The notes under the pieces were generated by a model, which did not search any database, had not been told where the DNA came from, and worked only from the letters and a program-made list of their open reading frames with translations. A stretch of 64,000 bases of DNA from Pantoea sp. At-9b (lineage in GTDB: Bacteria > Pseudomonadota > Gammaproteobacteria > Enterobacterales > Enterobacteriaceae): assembly GCF_000175935.2 (NCBI RefSeq), contig NC_014838.1:372001-436000 (forward strand), read 5' to 3'. Below, piece by piece: positions 25,041 through 33,591 of the stretch; within the stretch, counting starts at the first letter, position 1; the number at the start of each line of letters is the position of its first letter. A program made the position numbers and the translations under genes.

Positions 25041-25802
25041 TTAAAAACGCAGGGACAGGCAAGTCAGTCCACCGTCCATCTTGCGGATTTCACTGGTATC
25101 CAGTTGGACAATCGGCATATCCAGGGTGCGCAGCTGCGCCAGCGTGGCGGGGTAACCGCTTGGGGTAATCAGGGTGCCATTGATCAATAAGGTATTACCG
25201 GCATAGATCTCATCATCGGGAATAACCAAATGATTGTATTGAGAGAATTGCGGCAGACGGGCAAATTTTTCTGTTGAGATCAGCGTGTTTTTACCGACAT
25301 AGTTAATCGCCGATTTCAGGTGTAGTCCTTCATCCACCTCTACCGCAGTGACACTGTAACCAAAGGGTTCGACCAGACTGGCAAATTCGCGGATACCGGC
25401 TTCGTTGGTGCGCGTGGTCAGCCCGATATAAAACGCTTTATCAATCAGCATCACATCGCCGCCTTCCAGCGTGCCCTGATCGCTCATCAGTTTAAGTGGG
25501 CGAAAATCTTTCAGCACCGCTTTCATTGACTCAACTTCGCCTGCCCGTGCAGCTGCACCAGGATGGGTAATCACCGCCAGTTCAGGCAGCACCACCGCAG
25601 TATCTTCAACAAAATGCGCGTCAGGGAAATCTGTCTCGGCGGGTAGCAGCGTCACCTTTAATCTGAGCGTGAGCATGGCGTTAAGATAATCCCAGAATTG
25701 CCGACGGGTTAGCTCTGCATCGGGTGCCCCCAGTGACGCAGTGGTGAGGCCTGCTGCGCAATTGTCAGCCGGAAGTCGGGCAATGATTTGTGTAAAAGCC
25801 AT
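25041..25802 (-). CDS. dimethylarginine dimethylaminohydrolase (DDAH)-like, arginine deiminase superfamily
   Basis: 253 aa, matching the 254-aa Pseudomonas DDAH. Catalytic residues line up: F64-V65-E66-D67 (FVEDTA), E113/E114 in TLEGGD, H161 in EGLHLKSA and the nucleophile C248 in GGLTCLS near the C-terminus. The enzyme hydrolyses N-methylated arginine to citrulline and a methylamine, in the cytosol. Isolated single gene; no transporter for methylarginine adjacent. It diverges from the hypothetical gene at 25943. Family members can also act on other guanidino compounds, so substrate is likely but not certain. Confidence 0.87.
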   Translation of the reverse strand: MAFTQIIARLPADNCAAGLTTASLGAPDAELTRRQFWDYLNAMLTLRLKVTLLPAETDFPDAHFVEDTAVVLPELAVITHPGAAARAGEVESMKAVLKDFRPLKLMSDQGTLEGGDVMLIDKAFYIGLTTRTNEAGIREFASLVEPFGYSVTAVEVDEGLHLKSAINYVGKNTLISTEKFARLPQFSQYNHLVIPDDEIYAGNTLLINGTLITPSGYPATLAQLRTLDMPIVQLDTSEIRKMDGGLTCLSLRF

Positions 25803-25942
25803 CTATCTGTCCTTAAGTTATGGTTTTTGTCTGTCACAAATCTATCTCGTCCGGCAGGCTAAAGATAGCCACGCGAGAATATTTAATAACGGCGCGCTGC
25901 TGGTTATAATGCGGCAATATAAAAAGTAGAAGGATTTACACG

Positions 25943-26440
25943 ATGAGCACTCTGGCGAAAAGAATAACCCTGGTTTCAGAATTTCTTGCTGCTGCCGCAA
26001 TATTTTTCTCTGGCATGGCTTTTTTGGCGGATAAATTTTATTTCAGTAAACAAATTGATGTAGGCGCGTCAATCGTCAGCAGTTCACCTAAAAATTTATC
26101 GCTATTGATTTCCAATCATGGACAAGTGGATGTTGCTATCAAACGCGTGCGCATCCATGTTCCTGGCTACGAAGTCAATAATATGGCGGAGATTGATGAG
26201 GGGGGTAAGTTGCTAATAAAAAATACCTCTATTTTACTGCCGTCCGGCCCTTCATTCCTCAACAGTTCGGTCGTTGCCGACGACAATGACCCTGCAATAA
26301 ATCACTCGATAATGTCCACGACGAATTGTGTCATTTCCGTAGAGTATATTGCTGCCGGAGAGAAGAAAGCAGACATCTTGTCGCTCAACACCCAATGTTA
26401 TGCGGCATCCCTCATTGATAACGATGCCATAAGAAAATAA
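25943..26440 (+). CDS. hypothetical protein with one N-terminal TM segment
   Basis: 165 aa with a good ribosome site (AGAAGGA) before the ATG. One hydrophobic helix at about residues 12-30 (EFLAAAAIFFSGMAFLA), then an all-beta-looking hydrophilic domain (LSLLISNHGQVDVAIKRVRI) with a pair of cysteines (NCVISVEYIA and NTQCYAA) that could bond. Probably an inner-membrane-anchored periplasmic or cytosolic protein. Base composition is clearly more AT-rich than neighbours, which suggests horizontal acquisition. I do not recognise the family. Confidence 0.55.
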   Translation: MSTLAKRITLVSEFLAAAAIFFSGMAFLADKFYFSKQIDVGASIVSSSPKNLSLLISNHGQVDVAIKRVRIHVPGYEVNNMAEIDEGGKLLIKNTSILLPSGPSFLNSSVVADDNDPAINHSIMSTTNCVISVEYIAAGEKKADILSLNTQCYAASLIDNDAIRK

Positions 26441-26488
26441 GTTTTACGGTGGCGAGTTTTCGTTACTTGACACAGAGAACGCAAAGGT

Positions 26489-26505
26489 GGTTGTATGATA
26501 CAACC
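26489..26505. promoter_or_regulatory. perfect palindromic operator upstream of MarR-GNAT gene
   Basis: GGTTGTATGATACAACC has 8-bp arms (GGTTGTAT/ATACAACC) around one central base, about 25 bp before the MarR-GNAT start codon. MarR proteins bind such palindromes in their own promoter, so autorepression is likely. Confidence 0.7.
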
Positions 26506-26529
26506 TTTTTTTGACCTTTGTTGATTAAC

Positions 26530-27477
26530 ATGACTGACTCAGCCCTTATTCAAACGATTCGTGCTGCCTCGCGCCTGATGGTACGCGAGCTGGGGTTTAT
26601 GCAAACCACCCTGGCGGCGACCGACTACTCCGCTTCTGCGGTACATACCTTGCTGGAAGTCGCCAGTCATGAAGGTATGACGGCCGCGCAATTGGTTCAG
26701 ACTCTTGGACTGGAAAAATCCAGTGTTAGCCGCATGCTGGCTAAGCTGATTAAATCCGGAGAGTTAGCCGAGTTACCTTCAACCCAGGATGCGCGGATGA
26801 AGCAACTGGTGCTGACTGAGCAAGGCAAGGCCAGCGTCGCCAGCATAAATGCCTATGGCACCACGCAGGTGGTGGAGGCACTGGCGCAACTGAATCAGCA
26901 ACAGCAACAGGCGGTCGCACAGGGACTATCTGCTTATGCCCGGGCGCTTCAGGCTCGTCGTCATCAGGTTTCTGTCACCCCGGAGATCACCATTACCACC
27001 GGCTACCAACCCGGATTAATCGGCCGGATCGCTGAGATGCATGGCTGCTACTACGCGCGTCAGCATGGGTTTGGCCATTTTTTTGAAGGCAAGGTCGCCA
27101 GCGGCCTGGCGGAATTTGCCGGACGTCTGGCTGCGCCGCGCAATCAAATCTGGGTCGCCTGCCAACAGGGACGTATTGTGGGTTCAGTAGCGATTGATGG
27201 CGAAGGTCTGGGCAATAACGACGCGCATCTGCGCTGGTTTATTCTGGATGACGGTTGTCGCGGCGCAGGTGTGGGGCGGCAACTACTTAGCGCAGCGATG
27301 GCATTTTGTGATGAACAGGCATTCAGCGCCGTGCAGCTGTGGACCTTCAGCGGGCTGGATGCCGCTCGTCGCCTGTATGAATCTTTTGGTTTCACCCTGA
27401 CCGAAGAATGGCAGGGCGATCAATGGGGACAAACCCTGCGGGAACAAAAATTCACCCGCCTGGCTAAATTACGCTGA
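26530..27477 (+). CDS. MarR-type regulator fused to GNAT acetyltransferase
   Basis: About 315 aa from the ATG at 26530. The N-terminal ~145 residues form a MarR winged helix (MTAAQLVQTLGLEKSSVSRM, GELAELPSTQDARMKQLVLT wing). The C-terminal ~165 residues are a GNAT fold (IWVACQQGRIVGSVAIDGEG, then the acetyl-CoA loop CRGAGVGRQLLSAAMAF and YESFGFT). This fusion architecture is known in proteobacteria; the acetyl group acceptor is unknown. A 17-bp palindrome 25 bp upstream is a likely autoregulatory operator. The end overlaps the convergent DeoR gene by 14 nt. Confidence 0.88.
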   Translation: MTDSALIQTIRAASRLMVRELGFMQTTLAATDYSASAVHTLLEVASHEGMTAAQLVQTLGLEKSSVSRMLAKLIKSGELAELPSTQDARMKQLVLTEQGKASVASINAYGTTQVVEALAQLNQQQQQAVAQGLSAYARALQARRHQVSVTPEITITTGYQPGLIGRIAEMHGCYYARQHGFGHFFEGKVASGLAEFAGRLAAPRNQIWVACQQGRIVGSVAIDGEGLGNNDAHLRWFILDDGCRGAGVGRQLLSAAMAFCDEQAFSAVQLWTFSGLDAARRLYESFGFTLTEEWQGDQWGQTLREQKFTRLAKLR

Positions 27478-28213
27478 CGTGTTTTTTCGCCAGCAACTGT
27501 GCCATCTCTGCATCCAGCGGTTCGTCAACAATCAACGTACTGGCAAGGGAGAGATCGCCAATGGCAAAGGCTGACGCTGAATTCATCTTTTCTTGCGAGA
27601 CCATGACCACCGTTTCAGCGGCTCTGCCCGCCAGCGCACGTTTCACACCCGCTTCTTCGTAATCGCCGGTCGTCAGGCCGGCCGTTTTATGTACGCCGGT
27701 CACGCCCATAAAAAACAGATCCGCATTGATGCGCGCAATCGACGCCAGCATCTCTGCGCCGACGGTCACGACGGAGTGCCGAAACAGGCGGCCACCGATA
27801 ATGATCACCTCAACGCGCGGGAAATGCAGCAACCCCATCGCAATACTCGGACTGTGTGTCACTGCGGTGAAGGGGAGATCCTGGGGCAGCAGTTTGATCA
27901 TCTCTGCCGTGGTGGTGCCGCCGTCAATGATCACCACCTGACCCGGTTGAATCAGTTGCACCGCCTTGAGCGCAATCTGCTGTTTTGAGCTTATTTGCAC
28001 GTTTTTGCGTGTTTCAAACGGTGCAATCGCGGGCGAGACCGGCAACGCGCCGCCATGCACGCGCTGGATTAACCCCTCGGCGGCCAATTCCCTGAGATCA
28101 CGACGAATAGAGTCTTCAGAAACGGCAAAGCGCTGACTCAATTCGCTGGATTGCACCTGCTTTTCCGTGGCGAGCAGGGTGAGAATGTGCTGTTTTCGTT
28201 GACTGGATAACAT
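27464..28213 (-). CDS. DeoR family transcriptional regulator
   Basis: 249 aa. N-terminal DeoR HTH (QRKQHILTLLATEKQVQSSE, FAVSEDSIRRDLRELAAEGL) and a C-terminal sugar-phosphate sensor domain (DeoRC) with IDGGTTTAEMIKLLP and FMGVTGVHKTAGLTT. Such proteins repress sugar or nucleoside catabolic genes and respond to a phosphorylated intermediate. It is divergent from the nudK gene across 81 bp that includes the partially symmetric TGTGCACGATTATGCA, a possible operator. No neighbouring sugar operon reveals its regulon. Confidence 0.87.
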   Translation of the reverse strand: MLSSQRKQHILTLLATEKQVQSSELSQRFAVSEDSIRRDLRELAAEGLIQRVHGGALPVSPAIAPFETRKNVQISSKQQIALKAVQLIQPGQVVIIDGGTTTAEMIKLLPQDLPFTAVTHSPSIAMGLLHFPRVEVIIIGGRLFRHSVVTVGAEMLASIARINADLFFMGVTGVHKTAGLTTGDYEEAGVKRALAGRAAETVVMVSQEKMNSASAFAIGDLSLASTLIVDEPLDAEMAQLLAKKHVSVI

Positions 28214-28294
28214 GCGTCTTTTTTCCTGATTGTGCTTGTATGTGCACGATTATGCATGCTAGCGTAAAAAATGTCACCTTCACAGGAGTAAATC

Positions 28295-28894
28295 ATGCAA
28301 CCCACAGCATCGCGAGTCAGGAATCTTCGGGAACAGCTGCTCTCGGATAACTGGTACACATTAAAAAAATACACCTTCGAATTCTTACGGGCCGATGGCC
28401 ACTGGCAGGAACAAAGCCGCGAAGCCTACGATCGCGGCAACGGCGCAGTGGTGTTGTTATTCAATCGCGATAAAAACAGCGTCGTGCTGACGCGTCAGTT
28501 CCGTTTACCGATCTACCTCAATGGTCACGATGGATTTCTGATTGAGGCGGCGGCGGGGCTGCTGGACGATGCATCACCCGAGGAGCGCATCATCGCGGAA
28601 GCGCAGGAAGAGACCGGTTTTCGCATTCAGCGTATCGAAAAAGTGTTCGAAGCCTTTATGAGTCCGGGGTCGGTGACAGAAAAACTCTATTTCTTTCTCG
28701 CGGAGTATCAGGACAAGGATCGTAGCGGTCAGGGAGGGGGATTAGCCGAAGAAGGCGAAGATATTGAAGTACTGGAATGGCCGCTGACTCTGGCTCTCCA
28801 GGCCATTGAACGCGGGGAGATAATGGATGCAAAAACCATCATGCTGCTGCAACACCTGGCGTTGCGCCTGCAGGGGGAGCAGACAACATGCTGA
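28295..28894 (+). CDS. nudK: GDP-mannose pyrophosphatase NudK
   Basis: 199 aa, close to the ~191-aa E. coli NudK. The Nudix box lies at about residues 88-110 (GLLDDASPEERIIAEAQEET, then GF) with the conserved E-EE metal ligands; the usual Arg of the REUxEE motif is Ala here, as in NudK-type proteins. It hydrolyses GDP-mannose and related NDP-sugars to sugar phosphate and GMP. AGGAG is 7 nt before the ATG. It overlaps the next small gene by 7 nt, so the two are coupled. Confidence 0.85.
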   Translation: MQPTASRVRNLREQLLSDNWYTLKKYTFEFLRADGHWQEQSREAYDRGNGAVVLLFNRDKNSVVLTRQFRLPIYLNGHDGFLIEAAAGLLDDASPEERIIAEAQEETGFRIQRIEKVFEAFMSPGSVTEKLYFFLAEYQDKDRSGQGGGLAEEGEDIEVLEWPLTLALQAIERGEIMDAKTIMLLQHLALRLQGEQTTC

Positions 28895-29247
28895 TTTTAT
28901 TAGCCGGTCCGGTACGCAGTGGCACTAATGGCGATCAGGCATTGATTCATGCCAACCTGCGCAACATGGAGCAGGTCGCGTTGGCGGTTTATCGTAAGGG
29001 GCATACGCCGGTGATTGGCGAGTGGCTGGCATTACCGTTGTCTCGGGTGGCAGGGTCAGCATTCATCGGTGATGAGATCAGCCAACAATTTCTCTATCCG
29101 GTTGCTCATCGCTTAATTCATTGCTGCGAGGCGATTCTGCGTCTGCCGGGTGCCTCGGCGGGGGCGGATAATGATGTGCGGATTGGGCGGGAGGCGGGCT
29201 TGACTATCTTTAGCCATGTCGAATCGATCCCCACTCTTCAGTTCTAA
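28888..29247 (+). CDS. DUF4406-like / nucleoside deoxyribosyltransferase-like protein
   Basis: 119 aa. Starts MLILLAGPVRSGTNGD, with a Gly-rich loop after the first strand, and continues with helices (QALIHANLRNMEQVALAVYR) and the GEWLALPL segment, a pattern like the DUF4406/nucleoside 2-deoxyribosyltransferase-like fold. The reaction is unknown. Overlap with nudK suggests a nucleotide-related housekeeping role. Confidence 0.6.
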   Translation: MLILLAGPVRSGTNGDQALIHANLRNMEQVALAVYRKGHTPVIGEWLALPLSRVAGSAFIGDEISQQFLYPVAHRLIHCCEAILRLPGASAGADNDVRIGREAGLTIFSHVESIPTLQF

Positions 29248-29330
29248 TTATCCAGACACACAGAAACGAAAGGTTTTTGTGTGTCCAGTCGTGGTGTTTA
29301 TATTTTCCTGCCGATACGGCGATGGCCCTA

Positions 29331-29906
29331 TCATTTTCCTGCTGAATAGCGATGATAACTCTCCAGCAAAATATGCGAAATACCCATTGCGCCATGCGCA
29401 TAAAAATAGATTTCAATAAAGGTGGTGAGAAATTTATGCCAGTGGAGCAGGGAATGCGCCAGCGTGGAGGATGCGCCCTGGCTATTGTAAACGGCAAACC
29501 ATAATCCGCCGGTAATGGCTACTGCCAACAATGAAACCACCCCCAATCCCTGAATGGTGGCGGCAATTCCACCTGACTGCGCCTCCGGGAGTCGACCTTT
29601 TACCAACGTCAGTAAATCCTGACGGATAGCGCGAAAGTCAGCCCTCAACCAGGCAAAGTACCAGCGAAATCCGCGTTGGGAAAACATCCACGCCAGCATG
29701 ACCACTCCCAGCACAATTAATCCCAGACCAGAAACAATATGCAACCAGGTAATAACCGTTACCAGTGAGTGTTCATCCAGCGCTTCCCGCTCGGTGAAAT
29801 TGGAGTTAATAATCTGTGCGAGAATTAATACCGCCACAATAATATGTAATAAGCGGAAGAATGGGGCATCTTCATGGGGGAGACTACGCCAGAGATTGAC
29901 TTTCAT
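29331..29906 (-). CDS. cytochrome b561/b6-type membrane protein
   Basis: About 191 aa from the ATG at 29906 (GAAGG upstream; the ATG at 29921 is poorer). Four TM helices with paired His: RLLHIIVAVLILAQI, TWLHIVSGLGLIVLG, GLGVVSLLAVAITGGLWFAV, and LLHWHKFLTTFIEIYFYAHGAMG. It fits the bacterial cytochrome b561/Ni-hydrogenase b-type family that takes electrons from the quinone pool. No partner reductase or hydrogenase is adjacent. It lies convergent to the small nudK-linked gene. Confidence 0.75.
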   Translation of the reverse strand: MKVNLWRSLPHEDAPFFRLLHIIVAVLILAQIINSNFTEREALDEHSLVTVITWLHIVSGLGLIVLGVVMLAWMFSQRGFRWYFAWLRADFRAIRQDLLTLVKGRLPEAQSGGIAATIQGLGVVSLLAVAITGGLWFAVYNSQGASSTLAHSLLHWHKFLTTFIEIYFYAHGAMGISHILLESYHRYSAGK

Positions 29907-30116
29907 ACTATTAACCTTCATCAGACGGCAGGGTGATGGTATGAATTTTTTCAGATGAAGATTAATCGAACCTTAATATAAAAATAAAGGCGTGATGGCT
30001 TCAGCGTAATTGATAATATTTATCATTAACGCCTGATTATTTTACATCAATCTCAACAGCCACATGAGAGCGATTCCTGTTATGATTTGGTTAAAATCGA
30101 CCTACAGGAGCGCCCC

Positions 30117-30767
30117 ATGCTGGACATCATGCATTTCCCTCTTTTTCTCGCCTCGGTGTTTTTACTGTGCATTACGCCCGGTCCTGATCTGGCATATGTG
30201 GTGGGGCAAAGCGTGGCGAACGGACGACGTTCCGGGGTGATCTCGGCGGCCGGGGTGGCGCTGGGCAGTTGTACCCATGCGATTGCCAGCGCCATCGGCT
30301 TGACCGCGCTAATTGCCGCCTCGCCGCTGCTGTTTACGGTGATCAAGTATATCGGTGCCGCGTATCTGATTTTTCTCGGCAGCAAAATGGTATGGGGCAC
30401 GCTGATGCGGCAACAGGCCGCATCCAGCGCTGACGAACCGGTCGCTAAAACCACCGCCAGTACCCGCAGCCTGCTGTCGCGTGGCCTGATTACCTCCATC
30501 ACCAACCCTAAAGTGCTGCTGTTTTTTATCGCCTTTTTCCCGCAATTCGTGGTGATTGACGGTGCACATCATGCGCAGTCCTTCCTGATTCTTGGTTTAA
30601 CTTATGCACTGATCGGTTTTGCCACGGATACCTGTTTTGCCCTGGTGGCCGGTGGCGCGGCCAGCGCAGTAGCGAAAAATGCGGCGATGCAGCGTCTGCT
30701 GGATCGGGTGGTGGGCATCACCTTTATTGGCCTGGGGATTCGTCTGGCGTTGACCCGTCGCGGCTAA
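30117..30767 (+). CDS. LysE/RhtB family amino-acid exporter
   Basis: About 216 aa from the ATG at 30117 (CAGGAG 6 nt upstream; the ATG at 30087 is unlikely). Six TM helices; signature CITPGPDLAYVVGQSVANGR in the first loop and ITSITNPKVLLFFIAFFPQF in the centre, both typical of RhtB. It should export a neutral or cationic amino acid or analogue. It is followed 23 nt later by an HTH-less LacI-like protein, so the two probably form an operon. Confidence 0.88.
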   Translation: MLDIMHFPLFLASVFLLCITPGPDLAYVVGQSVANGRRSGVISAAGVALGSCTHAIASAIGLTALIAASPLLFTVIKYIGAAYLIFLGSKMVWGTLMRQQAASSADEPVAKTTASTRSLLSRGLITSITNPKVLLFFIAFFPQFVVIDGAHHAQSFLILGLTYALIGFATDTCFALVAGGAASAVAKNAAMQRLLDRVVGITFIGLGIRLALTRRG

Positions 30768-30790
30768 CCTTTTTTCTGGAGAGGCAATTC

Positions 30791-31612
30791 ATGGCAACAG
30801 CGGTTATTGGCATCGTCAGTGACGAGTTCACCAATCCCAACAGCGTAAAAATGCTGAATGAAGTGACGCGGCAACTGAACGCGCGGGGTTGTCTGAGCTT
30901 GCTGCTCAACATCGATTCACGCGAGCATTACCTGAAGTTACTCAATCAGGCTGGCGAGTTGGGGATCACGGGGTTGATTTTCCTCACCGCCCTGTATGGC
31001 GAGGAGACGGCGTCGATCCCGGCTATCTGGCTAAGTGGCGAGCGGGCGCTGCGCGAGGATGGCTACGCGGCGGGGGAAGAAATAGGTCGCCTGTTATTGG
31101 CTCAGGGGCATCAGCGCTTTGGTTTTATGCATGGACGTGAAACCCAGACGCCACCGCGTCAGATGCAGGGTTTCGCCGCCAGTCTCAAGGCGGCAGATAA
31201 AACGCTGGATCAACAATTAGTGGCGGGTAACGACGACCGCGAGTTGGCGTACCAGGCGATGATGACCTACCTGAAAAAAGCGCGCGCTGCTGAACGTATC
31301 AATGCGTTGTTCTGCGAAAATGATGTACTGGCGTTTGGTGCTATGCAGGCGGTGCGGGACTTCGGTCAGGGCGTGCATATCGGCGTGGTTGGTTTTGATG
31401 ATGTTGATGAGGCACGCTCTTCAGCCTGGCACCTTACCAGTTGGGCACCGCGCCGGGATTTGCTGGTGGCTGAAGCGATAAATCGTCTGCTGGAACAGCG
31501 TGTTGATGCCAGCGGGACATGGCAGCAGGGCGAATTGCAGGTACGTCATTCACATCACGGTAAACATGTCCATGGTGAAATGTCGGAATGCGGTTGTGCC
31601 AGCCGCCATTAA
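30791..31612 (+). CDS. LacI/GalR-like ligand-binding protein without HTH domain
   Basis: 273 aa, beginning directly with the periplasmic-binding-fold core of LacI regulators (TAVIGIVSDEFTNPNSVKML) and ending with the usual RHSHHGKH-type C-terminus, extended by HVHGEMSECGCASRH. No DNA-binding domain lies at the N-terminus or in the 23 nt before it, so it is not a normal repressor. The good ribosome site (GGAGAGG) supports this start. It might be a repurposed sensor, an anti-activator or the remnant of a regulator. The C-terminal tail holds six His and two Cys in 21 residues and could bind metal; this is my inference. Confidence 0.7.
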   Translation: MATAVIGIVSDEFTNPNSVKMLNEVTRQLNARGCLSLLLNIDSREHYLKLLNQAGELGITGLIFLTALYGEETASIPAIWLSGERALREDGYAAGEEIGRLLLAQGHQRFGFMHGRETQTPPRQMQGFAASLKAADKTLDQQLVAGNDDRELAYQAMMTYLKKARAAERINALFCENDVLAFGAMQAVRDFGQGVHIGVVGFDDVDEARSSAWHLTSWAPRRDLLVAEAINRLLEQRVDASGTWQQGELQVRHSHHGKHVHGEMSECGCASRH

Positions 31613-31635
31613 TCGATAAAAAATCGCGCTCCTGT

Positions 31636-31710
31636 CTGTAGCGGCGCGATTAATCGCGCGGGTTTTACGCCAGCGCGATTGGAATAGCGTGATAAATCAC
31701 GCCGCTACAG
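31636..31710. repeat. REP-like inverted pair (BIME)
   Basis: Two copies of a ~24-nt palindromic unit in opposite orientation, CTGTAGCGGCGCGATTAATC at 31636 (unit to 31659) and its inverted form at 31687-31710 ending GCCGCTACAG. The family recurs at 42673, 54069 and 59485. Sits between two convergent genes. Confidence 0.75.
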
Positions 31711-31720
31711 ATCCTGAGGG

Positions 31721-32506
31721 TTAAATCGCGTCAATCATCCCGCCATCGACCCGCAATACCGTACCGGTAATATAACTGGCCGCCTGGCTGGCAAGAAACG
31801 CCGCCGTTGCGCCGTACTCTGCGGGTGCACCGTAACGGCCTGCCGGGATCCCCTGACGACTCTTTTCTGCGACCGCATCCGCCGTGCTGTTTTCCCGCTT
31901 CGCTTTGATGGCGTCCAGTTGGCTAACCCGATCGGTAGCAATACGTCCCGGCACCAGCACGTTAACCGTCACGCCATCCGCCGCCACCTCGGTTGCCAGC
32001 GTTTTTGACCAGCCCAGCAAACTCATACGCAGGGCGTTCGACAGCGCCAGATTGGGAATCGGCGCAATCACCCCGGAGGAGGTGGAAGTGATAATCCGTC
32101 CCCAGCCCCGCTGGCGCATGGCAGGCAGTACTTTGTCGGTCAACTGAATCAGCGAGGACACCATCAGCGAAAACTGCTGCTGCCAGACGGCGGCGGCGGT
32201 GCCTTGCGCCGTGGCCGGCGGTGGACCGCCAGAGTTGTTCACCAGAATATCGACATCACCCCAGTGTTGACGAATATCATTCAGTACCTGATCAAAGCTG
32301 TCAGGATCCGCCAGATCCAGTTGCCAGGCGTGCGCGGTGCCTCCTTGTTGCTGAATCTGACTGACGGTTTCCGCCAGCTTCTCCCGATGACGTCCGGTCA
32401 CCGCGACCCTCGCCCCTTCCTGCGCCAGTGACAGCGCCATCGCCCGACCTAAACCACTGCCTGCACCGCAAACCAGTGCAACCCGATGTTGAATTTGCAA
32501 ATCCAT
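31721..32506 (-). CDS. atypical short-chain dehydrogenase/reductase (no catalytic Tyr-Lys)
   Basis: 261 aa with an SDR Rossmann fold: cofactor motif GAGSGLG at residues 14-20, LVNNSGG (NNAG-type) near 90, and STSSGV as the active-site Ser region. The usual YxxxK is absent; the aligned segment is NLALSNALR, with no Tyr and Asn in place of Lys. This matches the BKR-like SDR subgroup known to lack the tetrad. Its reaction cannot be assumed. It is transcribed away from the GntR regulator side of the island, and an ATTGTAT-type motif is 12 nt upstream of the start, linking it to the regulon. Confidence 0.8.
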   Translation of the reverse strand: MDLQIQHRVALVCGAGSGLGRAMALSLAQEGARVAVTGRHREKLAETVSQIQQQGGTAHAWQLDLADPDSFDQVLNDIRQHWGDVDILVNNSGGPPPATAQGTAAAVWQQQFSLMVSSLIQLTDKVLPAMRQRGWGRIITSTSSGVIAPIPNLALSNALRMSLLGWSKTLATEVAADGVTVNVLVPGRIATDRVSQLDAIKAKRENSTADAVAEKSRQGIPAGRYGAPAEYGATAAFLASQAASYITGTVLRVDGGMIDAI

Positions 32507-32518
32507 AAAACCACTCCT

Positions 32519-32542
32519 GATTGTATTTTCAGGATCATGATG
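32519..32542 (-). promoter_or_regulatory. putative GntR-regulon operator, site 1
   Basis: GATTGTATTTTCAGGATCAT lies upstream of the SDR gene. It shares ATTGTATT-N4-G-N2-TCAT with the motifs at 33592 and 41416. Inference from pattern only. Confidence 0.5.
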
Positions 32543-32559
32543 TGCAAAAATGATGCCGG

Positions 32560-33456
32560 TTATTTACGTGGACGCTTAATATTCACCTGGTCATACGCGA
32601 ATTGCAGATGTTTTTGCATCAGACTGGCGGCCAGTTCCTGCTTGTTTTCCCGCAGCGCATCGATGATCGCCACATGTTCTTCACACCACTCTTTCACGCG
32701 ACGTTTGTTGTCGTAGCTGCCGAACTCCATCAGACGACGTAAACGGTTCTGTTGTTGAATTGCCTGTAACACAAACAGATTCCCGCTGGCTTCGGCGAGC
32801 AACTCGTGAAACGAGGCATCCGTTTCGAAAATATCTTTCGCCGGAACCAGAGTGATATCCGGGTGGGTGATCAGCCACAAATGCTGGGCGCGCAGGCGTT
32901 TCAGCAACTGGCGATCGACGCGGAGCTGGGGGGTTAACAGGGCGGCGGGTTCAATTATCAGGCGAAATCCGTAGCTGTTACGCAACGCAACTTCTGAGTT
33001 CAACGTTTGCAGGAACCGCCAGCCGTGCCCGGCGTTGCGTGCAATCAGGCCATCTTCCGACAGCTTTACCAGCGTGCGCGTCAGTACCCCACGATCCACG
33101 TCATAACGCTGAGCGATTTCGGTCTGGGTAAACGATTCCGGCAGAGTACCGGCAATGCGATCCCGCACCAGTAATTCATACAGGGTTTGATCATTACTTT
33201 TGGTTTGTTCGATGTTCAGCTGTTGCAGTTCATCGGCGCTCTTTAGCAGGAAGAAACCCTGATTGGGCCGGGCTTCCACCGCCCCCAGACGCGTCAATTC
33301 TTTCAATCCGGCGCGGATCGGCGTGCGGGAAACCCCCAGCGCATCGGCCAGATGTTGTTCACGTAAATGATGACCTGGATCGAATCTTGCTTCATATATC
33401 AGGTCAAGGATTTGCCGGGCGATCCGGCGACTGCTCGCAGTTGAGTCAGGCTGCAT
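32560..33456 (-). CDS. GntR-family regulator with two winged-helix domains and FCD domain
   Basis: About 298 aa from the ATG at 33456; longer starts up to 33591 have no support. The first wHTH is at about residues 8-72 (LADALGVSRTPIRAGLKELT). A second wHTH follows at about 92-150 (TQTEIAQRYDVDRGVLTRTL). The C-terminal ~145 residues are an FCD-type helical ligand domain with metal-binding pattern (ETDASFHELLAEASGN, EEHVAIIDAL). A tandem-HTH GntR is less usual than the single-HTH form. It probably represses the island on both sides and its own promoter, where a motif occurs at 33479. Confidence 0.85.
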   Translation of the reverse strand: MQPDSTASSRRIARQILDLIYEARFDPGHHLREQHLADALGVSRTPIRAGLKELTRLGAVEARPNQGFFLLKSADELQQLNIEQTKSNDQTLYELLVRDRIAGTLPESFTQTEIAQRYDVDRGVLTRTLVKLSEDGLIARNAGHGWRFLQTLNSEVALRNSYGFRLIIEPAALLTPQLRVDRQLLKRLRAQHLWLITHPDITLVPAKDIFETDASFHELLAEASGNLFVLQAIQQQNRLRRLMEFGSYDNKRRVKEWCEEHVAIIDALRENKQELAASLMQKHLQFAYDQVNIKRPRK

Positions 33457-33476
33457 GGAGAGCTTGTACCTTAAGT

Positions 33477-33505
33477 GTATTGTTGTGGTCTGAATATACA
33501 ATAAC
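33477..33505 (-). promoter_or_regulatory. putative GntR-regulon operator, site 4 (autoregulation)
   Basis: TATTGT and ACAATA arms 14 nt apart in the gntR promoter. On the minus strand it reads ATTGTATATTCAGACC, close to site 1 (ATTGTATTTTCAGGATC). Confidence 0.45.
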
Positions 33506-33591
33506 ACGGGAAAAGTTTTGCAGCGAAATAAAGCAGGAAATGCACGATAAGCGTGCAAGTGCACCAGGAAGGGACGTGTTTTTGTCATCAT

